Shown one piece after another: positions 59,518 through 64,000 of a DNA stretch of 64,000 nucleotides. Source of the stretch: Solirubrobacter ginsenosidimutans. Its GTDB lineage: Bacteria > Actinomycetota > Thermoleophilia > Solirubrobacterales > Solirubrobacteraceae. Location of the stretch: positions 124,001-188,000 of the forward strand of contig NZ_JAPDOD010000003.1 of NCBI RefSeq assembly GCF_027587205.1, in the 5' to 3' direction. The notes below the pieces were generated by a model that saw nothing but the letters and a program-made list of their open reading frames with translations, made no database searches and had not been told where the DNA came from. Position 1 is the first letter of the stretch. Each line of letters begins with the position of its first letter. A program made the translations under genes and the position numbers.

Positions 59518-60237
59518 TTAGCGGACCGTCACCCGCAGCTTGCGCGCCTTGGACCTGTTGCCGGCGAGGTCGACGGCCACGAGCGTGACCGTGTACTTGC
59601 CGGCGCGCAGGCCCTTGGCGTCGAAGTAGAGCGCCCCGTGCCCGCTGACGGCGTAGGTCTTCACGCGCTTGGTTCCGCGCGAGAAGACGATCCCGGTCAC
59701 CGACTCCTCGGTGACCTTGAACTTCACCCGCGCGCCCGTCCCGCGGCGCTTGGCCGACACGGCGGTCAGGCCGGGCTTGGCCGTGTCCAGCGCCACGCCG
59801 GTCTCCACCGGCACGTCGGCCGGCGCGTCGTTGGCGAGCGGCTGCGCGCTCAGCGGCGGGGGCGGGGGAGCGGGAACCTCGACCGGCGCCTTGGACACCG
59901 TGACGGTGCCCGTCATCGTGTCCTTGTGGACCGAGCAGTAGAAGTTGTAGACGCCCTCGTTCTGGAACGTGTACGACGCGGGCGGCGCCGGCACGCCGAG
60001 CGGTGAGGAGAACGACGCCCACGCCGCGTCGGCGTCCGACGCGCCGTTGGCGGCCGCGTGGTGCGCCTGGACGGTGCCGTCGAACGTCCACTCGACGGTG
60101 TCACCGGGCGCGATCGCGACGTTCGGACGGTCCCAGACGAGCGCGTCCGAGGCCTTGATCACCTCGGTCGTCGCCGCCGCAGGCGACGCCAGCGCCCCGA
60201 AGGCGACCAGCGCGATGCCACACACCCGCAACCTCAT
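59518..60237 (-). CDS. Secreted cupredoxin with C-terminal beta domain
   Basis: A 239-residue exported protein with a signal peptide (MRLRVCGIALVAFGALASPA). The plastocyanin-like domain has the first ligand in VQAHHAA and the loop YNFYCSVHKDTMTG giving Cys, His and Met for type 1 copper. A Pro-rich linker (APPPPPPLS) leads to a beta-rich domain ending DLAGNRSKARKLRVTVR. Its start overlaps the stop of the multicopper oxidase gene by four bases, so it is co-translated. It probably passes electrons to or from that oxidase. Confidence 0.87.
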   Translation of the reverse strand: MRLRVCGIALVAFGALASPAAATTEVIKASDALVWDRPNVAIAPGDTVEWTFDGTVQAHHAAANGASDADAAWASFSSPLGVPAPPASYTFQNEGVYNFYCSVHKDTMTGTVTVSKAPVEVPAPPPPPLSAQPLANDAPADVPVETGVALDTAKPGLTAVSAKRRGTGARVKFKVTEESVTGIVFSRGTKRVKTYAVSGHGALYFDAKGLRAGKYTVTLVAVDLAGNRSKARKLRVTVR

Positions 60238-61739
60238 TTGGTCACCTCCAGCTGCAGCATCATCGCCTTGTCGCCGTGTTCCAGCGAGTGGCAGTGGAAG
60301 ACGTAGCGGCCTTCGTACGGCACGAACCACGGCTGGACGGTGACATCCTCGCCCGGAAGCACGCCCACCGTGTCCTTCCACCCGCGCTCACCCGGATGGA
60401 CGACGCCCGAGCTGCGCTCGACGACGCGGTAGAGCATCCCGTGCAGGTGCATCGGGTGCACCCGGTTGGACGGGTTGTGCCACTGCCACAGCTCCGAGGT
60501 CCCGAGCCGCGTGGACACGTCGATGCGGTTGGGATCGAAGCCCCGGTTGGCGATCTGCCACTGCACGCCGCCCTGGGTCAGCAGCGAGAGATCCCAGCGG
60601 TGCGTCGCGTTCGGCGCGGGCAGCTTCTCCAGCGTCCGCATCCGCCCGCGCGGCATCCGCGCCTCTTCGGCGCCGCCGCCGTCGACGACGTCGAAGCGCA
60701 TGACGGACTTGGTCGTCCCCGCGTCGGCGGCGACGTTCTGCAGCACGATCTCCGACCCCGGCTTGAAGCTGCGGAAATCGATCAGCACCTCGATCCGCTC
60801 GGCCGGGTGCAGCGGGAAGCTCGAACGCGCGACCGGCGCCTCCAACAACCCTCCGTCGGACGCGATCTGGAGCATCTGGCGGCTATTGCCGAGCCGCAGT
60901 TCGTAGGACCGCGCGTTGGACGCGTTGAGGAAGCGCAGCCGGTAGATGCGGCGCTGCACCGCCATCCGCGGCGAGACCGCGCCGTTGACCAGCATCGTGT
61001 CGCCGCGGAAGCCGAGGTCGACGTTCTCCGCGTAGCGGAACGAGCCGTCCTTGTTGAAGGCGTGGTCGGCGAGCACCAGCGGCACGTCGTACTCGCCCTG
61101 GGGGAGCTCGAGCTCCTCCTCACGCTCGTCGTGCAGCAGGTAGGTGCCGACGAGGCCGTAGTACAGCGTCCGCGCCGTGCGCCCGTGGGCATGGTCGTGG
61201 TACCAGAGGAACGCGGCGTCCTGCTCGTTCGGATACGTGTAGTCGAACGAGGCGCCGGGCGCGATGACATCCATCGGATGCCCGTCGTGCGCCGCCGGGA
61301 CGTACCCACCGTGAAGGTGCACGTTCGAGTCGAACGTGAGCTGGTTGTGCTGGCGCACGATGGCGGGACGCCCCTTGCGGGCGCGGATCGTCGGACCGGG
61401 ATAGACGCCTTCGTATCCGTAGATCGGCGTCTCGAAACCGGGGAGGATCTCGGCGAGCCCCTCCTTGATGTCGACGTCGTAGACATCGACGCCGTTCTTG
61501 CCCGACACGGGGGCGAGCTCGGGAGCGATCGGCAGGTCGCGGGCGAACGGGGTGAACGGCGAGCTGAACTGCGCCCGCCGCGCGGCCGACGTCTGCAGCT
61601 TCGCCGAGGTCTGCACGCTCGGGCCCTTCAGGGACTCGGTCGTGCCGAAGGTGCACACGAGCGCGATCGAGTACGAGCCGTTGCGCAGGAAGTCGCGGCG
61701 CGAGGACCCGGCGTCATGCGGGGGGCGGAAACCGGCCAT
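60234..61739 (-). CDS. Tat-exported multicopper oxidase
   Basis: A 501-residue multicopper oxidase. The N-terminus SSRRDFLRNGSYSIALV is a twin-arginine signal, so it is exported folded with copper. All four copper motifs are visible: VHLHGGYVPAAHDG, WYHDHAHG, HPMHLHG and HCHSLEHGDKAMM, giving a trinuclear site and a type 1 site with axial Met. Such enzymes oxidise Cu(I), metals or phenolics and reduce oxygen to water. ATG 61739 overlaps the upstream stop by one base; the longer frame to 62627 is a shadow. It is the middle gene between two cupredoxins. Confidence 0.94.
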   Translation of the reverse strand: MAGFRPPHDAGSSRRDFLRNGSYSIALVCTFGTTESLKGPSVQTSAKLQTSAARRAQFSSPFTPFARDLPIAPELAPVSGKNGVDVYDVDIKEGLAEILPGFETPIYGYEGVYPGPTIRARKGRPAIVRQHNQLTFDSNVHLHGGYVPAAHDGHPMDVIAPGASFDYTYPNEQDAAFLWYHDHAHGRTARTLYYGLVGTYLLHDEREEELELPQGEYDVPLVLADHAFNKDGSFRYAENVDLGFRGDTMLVNGAVSPRMAVQRRIYRLRFLNASNARSYELRLGNSRQMLQIASDGGLLEAPVARSSFPLHPAERIEVLIDFRSFKPGSEIVLQNVAADAGTTKSVMRFDVVDGGGAEEARMPRGRMRTLEKLPAPNATHRWDLSLLTQGGVQWQIANRGFDPNRIDVSTRLGTSELWQWHNPSNRVHPMHLHGMLYRVVERSSGVVHPGERGWKDTVGVLPGEDVTVQPWFVPYEGRYVFHCHSLEHGDKAMMLQLEVTK

Positions 61740-62560
61740 CAGCGCGTCACCCGCACATTCCCGCGCTGGACGGCGGCTCGGTTGCCGCGCGCGTCCCGCG
61801 CCTCGACTTCGACGGTGTAGCGGCCGCGGACGATCTTGGTGCCGCGGATCGTCACCGACCAGGAGCCGGCGCGCTGCGAGAGCCGGGCGGTGCGCACCGT
61901 CGTCTTGCCGTGCTTGACGCGGATCGTCACCGACGCCTGCTCGGACAGCGAGAACGAGACCTTGGTGCCATGCGCGACGGCACGCAGCTTGAGCTTGGAC
62001 ACGCTCGGCGGCGTGACATCGGCGCGCGAGGTCCCGAGCGGGGCGGGAGTGGTGCGATCCGAGCCGACCGCCGTCGGGGTGGCCGTCGCGGTCGCGGTCG
62101 GCGTGGCCGTCGGCGTCGCCGTGGCGGTCGGGGTCGCGGTCGGCGTCGCCGACGCCGTCGCGGTCGGGGTCACCGCGGCGCCGGTCACGGTCACGGTGCC
62201 CACCATCGTCGCGAGGTGCACCTGGCAGACGAAGCGGTAGGTCCCCGGCTTCGTGAAGGTGTAGGACGCCTGCCCGCTCGAGACGAAGCCCGACGCGAAC
62301 GCTGCCCAGGCCGGATCCTCGGCCGGCCCGGTGTCGCCCTTGACGTTGTGCGTCGTGGTGCTGCCATCGAAGTCCCACGTGACCTTCTCGCCCGTGGTGA
62401 CGGCCACGTCGGCCGGGGCCCACGTGTTCGAGACCGTGGTCTTGACGACCTCGTCGGCCTTGGGCTCTGACGCGGCGGCCACGCTGACGCCACCGACGAC
62501 GCAAGCCACGGCCAGCACGGCCATGGCTGCCCGCGCTGCGCCCCTCCTTCGATGACCCAT
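61739..62560 (-). CDS. Secreted cupredoxin with Thr-Pro linker
   Basis: A 273-residue exported protein; ATG 62560 follows GGAGGAG and starts a basic signal peptide (MGHRRRGAARAAMAVLAVAC). The cupredoxin domain shows TTTHNVKGD and YRFVCQVHLATMVG, supplying His, Cys, His and Met. A TPTATPTAT-type linker precedes a beta-rich C-terminal domain (KLKLRAVAHGTKVSFSLSE). Layout mirrors the cupredoxin downstream of the oxidase. First gene of the copper operon. Confidence 0.88.
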   Translation of the reverse strand: MGHRRRGAARAAMAVLAVACVVGGVSVAAASEPKADEVVKTTVSNTWAPADVAVTTGEKVTWDFDGSTTTHNVKGDTGPAEDPAWAAFASGFVSSGQASYTFTKPGTYRFVCQVHLATMVGTVTVTGAAVTPTATASATPTATPTATATPTATPTATATATPTAVGSDRTTPAPLGTSRADVTPPSVSKLKLRAVAHGTKVSFSLSEQASVTIRVKHGKTTVRTARLSQRAGSWSVTIRGTKIVRGRYTVEVEARDARGNRAAVQRGNVRVTR

Positions 62561-62714
62561 GTTCTCCTCCCGCACGATTCTCCCCCCTGCGCTGCCCATC
62601 CGACCAGGTACTTCGGACAACAAGCAAACCAAAGCCGCGACCTTATTTCCAGATGAGTGGTAGCTTACGCCAAGTCGTTGCAGAATGCCGCAGGGGGAGA
62701 AACGGGAGGGGCGG

Positions 62715-64000
62715 ATGCGGTCCTTGAGGACGTTGCTGGTGGTTGGGGTGCTCTTGCTGGGTGCGCTCGCGGGTTCCGCGGGGGCTGCACCCGTCCAAGA
62801 TGCACCCGCCGACGTCGCTTCGTGCGGCGTCGACGAGTTCACGACAACAGCGCTTGACACCACGCGCTGGAACACGATCGTGCGGCCCAACGCCGCCGGT
62901 TACAGCGTCTCCGGCGGGCAGCTGAAGCTGCGCGCCCTGACGGGCGACATGTACGGGGATCGAGCCACCGCGCAGAACCTCATACTTCAAGACGTACCGA
63001 ATGGTGCGTGGACTGCCACTACTAAGCTCGACTCGAAAGCTTTCAACCGTGAGGGCCAGCAGGCGGGTCTGATCGTCTACAAGGACGATTCGACCTTCAG
63101 CAAGTTCACGGTCATCAACAAGGGCACGCAGGGCCGCTGGTTCGAGCACATCTTCACGGCCGACAAGGTCGCGCGGCTCGAGATCGGCACCGACACCACG
63201 CCGCCACTGAACGACTCGTTCCCGGCGCTGGTCTCGATCCGTGTCATCTCCGACGGCCAGACGATCCGCGGCGAGTACTCCGGCGATGGCATCACCTGGG
63301 CGCCGATCGGGCGTCCGGCCAAGATCGGCAGCGGCGTCAAGCTCGGGCTCTACGCGGCTGACAACGCACAGGACGGCCCGGAGGTTCCCTTCGAGTTCGT
63401 CTCGCTCAACGCGCAGAGCGACGAGTTCAGCGGCACCGACCTCGAGAAGTGCCGCTGGAGCCACATCGAGCGCGAGGCCCCGGGCGGCTACCGCGTGGCC
63501 AACGGCGCCCTCGAGATCGACACCGGGCTCGACGAGGTCGACGGCACCGCGCCGAACCTGATCGGCCAGCCCGTCCCGGGCGGCACGTGGCAGGCCGAGA
63601 CCAAGATCGACCTGACGACGACGCTCGAGGGCCAGCAGGCCGGCCTGCTGCTCTACAAGGAGCCCCTCAACTGGATCAAGGTGGTGCTCGTCGACAAGGG
63701 CGCCTCGAGCCAGATCGAGTTCGTGCGCGTCAAGGACGGCCAGTACCAGCTCGACGCGCCCTTCAACGTGGCGGTGCCCGACTCGCTGACGAGCTTCTAC
63801 CTGCGCATGCGCTCCAGCGGGGCGCTGGCCACCGCGCAGTACTCGACCAACGGCACGACCTGGATCGACGTCGGCAAGTCGCGCGACATCTCAGACCTCG
63901 GCGCCGGCTACCTCGGCCCGATGGCGCTGCGCGGCGAGGCCGTGACGCCGGTCACGGCGAAGTTCGACTACGTCCGCGTCGCTCCGTCGCCGGTCGTGCC
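62715..64000 (+). CDS. Secreted protein with two DUF1349/GH43-C2-like domains, 3' end outside the window
   Basis: The frame is open from ATG 62715 (preceded by GGGAGGGG) to the window end, at least 428 residues. A signal peptide (MRSLRTLLVVGVLLLGALAG) is followed by two consecutive concanavalin-like beta-sandwich domains. Each begins with a DEF...RW pattern (VDEFTTTALDTTRW; SDEFSGTDLEKCRW) and contains GQQAGLIVYKDD or GQQAGLLLYKEP, typical of DUF1349 or the C2 domain of GH43 xylosidases. These usually accompany sugar-active or ThuA-type catalytic domains, which could lie downstream. It is divergent from the copper operon. Confidence 0.85.
   Translation, partial: MRSLRTLLVVGVLLLGALAGSAGAAPVQDAPADVASCGVDEFTTTALDTTRWNTIVRPNAAGYSVSGGQLKLRALTGDMYGDRATAQNLILQDVPNGAWTATTKLDSKAFNREGQQAGLIVYKDDSTFSKFTVINKGTQGRWFEHIFTADKVARLEIGTDTTPPLNDSFPALVSIRVISDGQTIRGEYSGDGITWAPIGRPAKIGSGVKLGLYAADNAQDGPEVPFEFVSLNAQSDEFSGTDLEKCRWSHIEREAPGGYRVANGALEIDTGLDEVDGTAPNLIGQPVPGGTWQAETKIDLTTTLEGQQAGLLLYKEPLNWIKVVLVDKGASSQIEFVRVKDGQYQLDAPFNVAVPDSLTSFYLRMRSSGALATAQYSTNGTTWIDVGKSRDISDLGAGYLGPMALRGEAVTPVTAKFDYVRVAPSPVV

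Noticed and set aside
60234..62627. 797-codon frame suggesting a fused cupredoxin-oxidase
   Set aside because: The upstream part is an Asp/Arg-rich shadow of the cupredoxin gene; the Tat signal at 61739 marks the real oxidase start.

Overview
This window is GC-rich actinobacterial chromosome. The style of the genes points to a soil member of the Thermoleophilia/Solirubrobacterales (Solirubrobacter-like): very long secreted proteins built from two-cysteine Ig-like repeats, Thr-Pro linkers, cupredoxin domains, HYR domains and DUF1349-like domains, beside ordinary actinobacterial catabolic operons. The organism assignment is an inference from architecture, not from a marker gene. No rRNA, tRNA, CRISPR array, prophage or IS transposase was recognised. 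No gene-free stretch exceeds 300 bases.

Layout. 1-4906: 3' part of a giant Ig-repeat exoprotein. 4893-7775: tandem acyltransferase/SGNH pair. 7846-18784: amine/GABA-type catabolic island (copper amine oxidase, GABA-type aminotransferase, amidase, ATP-grasp ligase, C45 acyltransferase-like enzyme, PucR regulator, APC permease), interrupted by a secreted S1 protease. 19149-25482: beta-propeller exoprotein, cyclooxygenase-like haem peroxidase, methyltransferase, flippase-like membrane protein and PAP2 enzyme. 25600-36329: three large minus-strand exoproteins, namely a double-cupredoxin/13-Ig protein and two paralogous S15-type peptidases. 36450-38522: degenerate P-loop kinase, HAD-like protein lacking its nucleophile, and a GntR/FCD regulator. 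38627-49016: four-gene dehydrogenase/hydrolase operon divergent from a carbohydrate/polyol ABC importer with two ATPases and a DeoR regulator. 49013-55961: STAS protein, M20 deacylase plus PLP lyase plus MFS exporter, MMPL transporter, orphan response regulator and cupin. 56119-59512: large LuxR ATPase and a small gene pair. 59518-62560: cupredoxin - Tat multicopper oxidase - cupredoxin operon. 62715-end: start of a DUF1349-like exoprotein.

How it works together. Two catabolic modules look coherent: the amine/GABA island with its own permease and PucR regulator, and the ABC importer with its divergent oxidative operon. A large share of coding capacity is exported. Four exported proteins (genes at 2-4906, 25600-30747, 30882-33494, 33684-36329) end in the same 113-133-residue C-terminal module, closing with a YxKxLTFTLxxTxP-type tail followed directly by the stop. 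This resembles the end of the Firmicutes WxL cell-wall-binding domain and is the best candidate here for an undescribed surface-attachment or sorting system. Other unusual points are palindromic repeats inserted in frame in an amidase, a cyclooxygenase-like enzyme with Asp at the distal-His position, an ABC ATPase with an Asn in place of the switch histidine, and a GntR-type operator pair in front of a catalytically dead-looking HAD gene.
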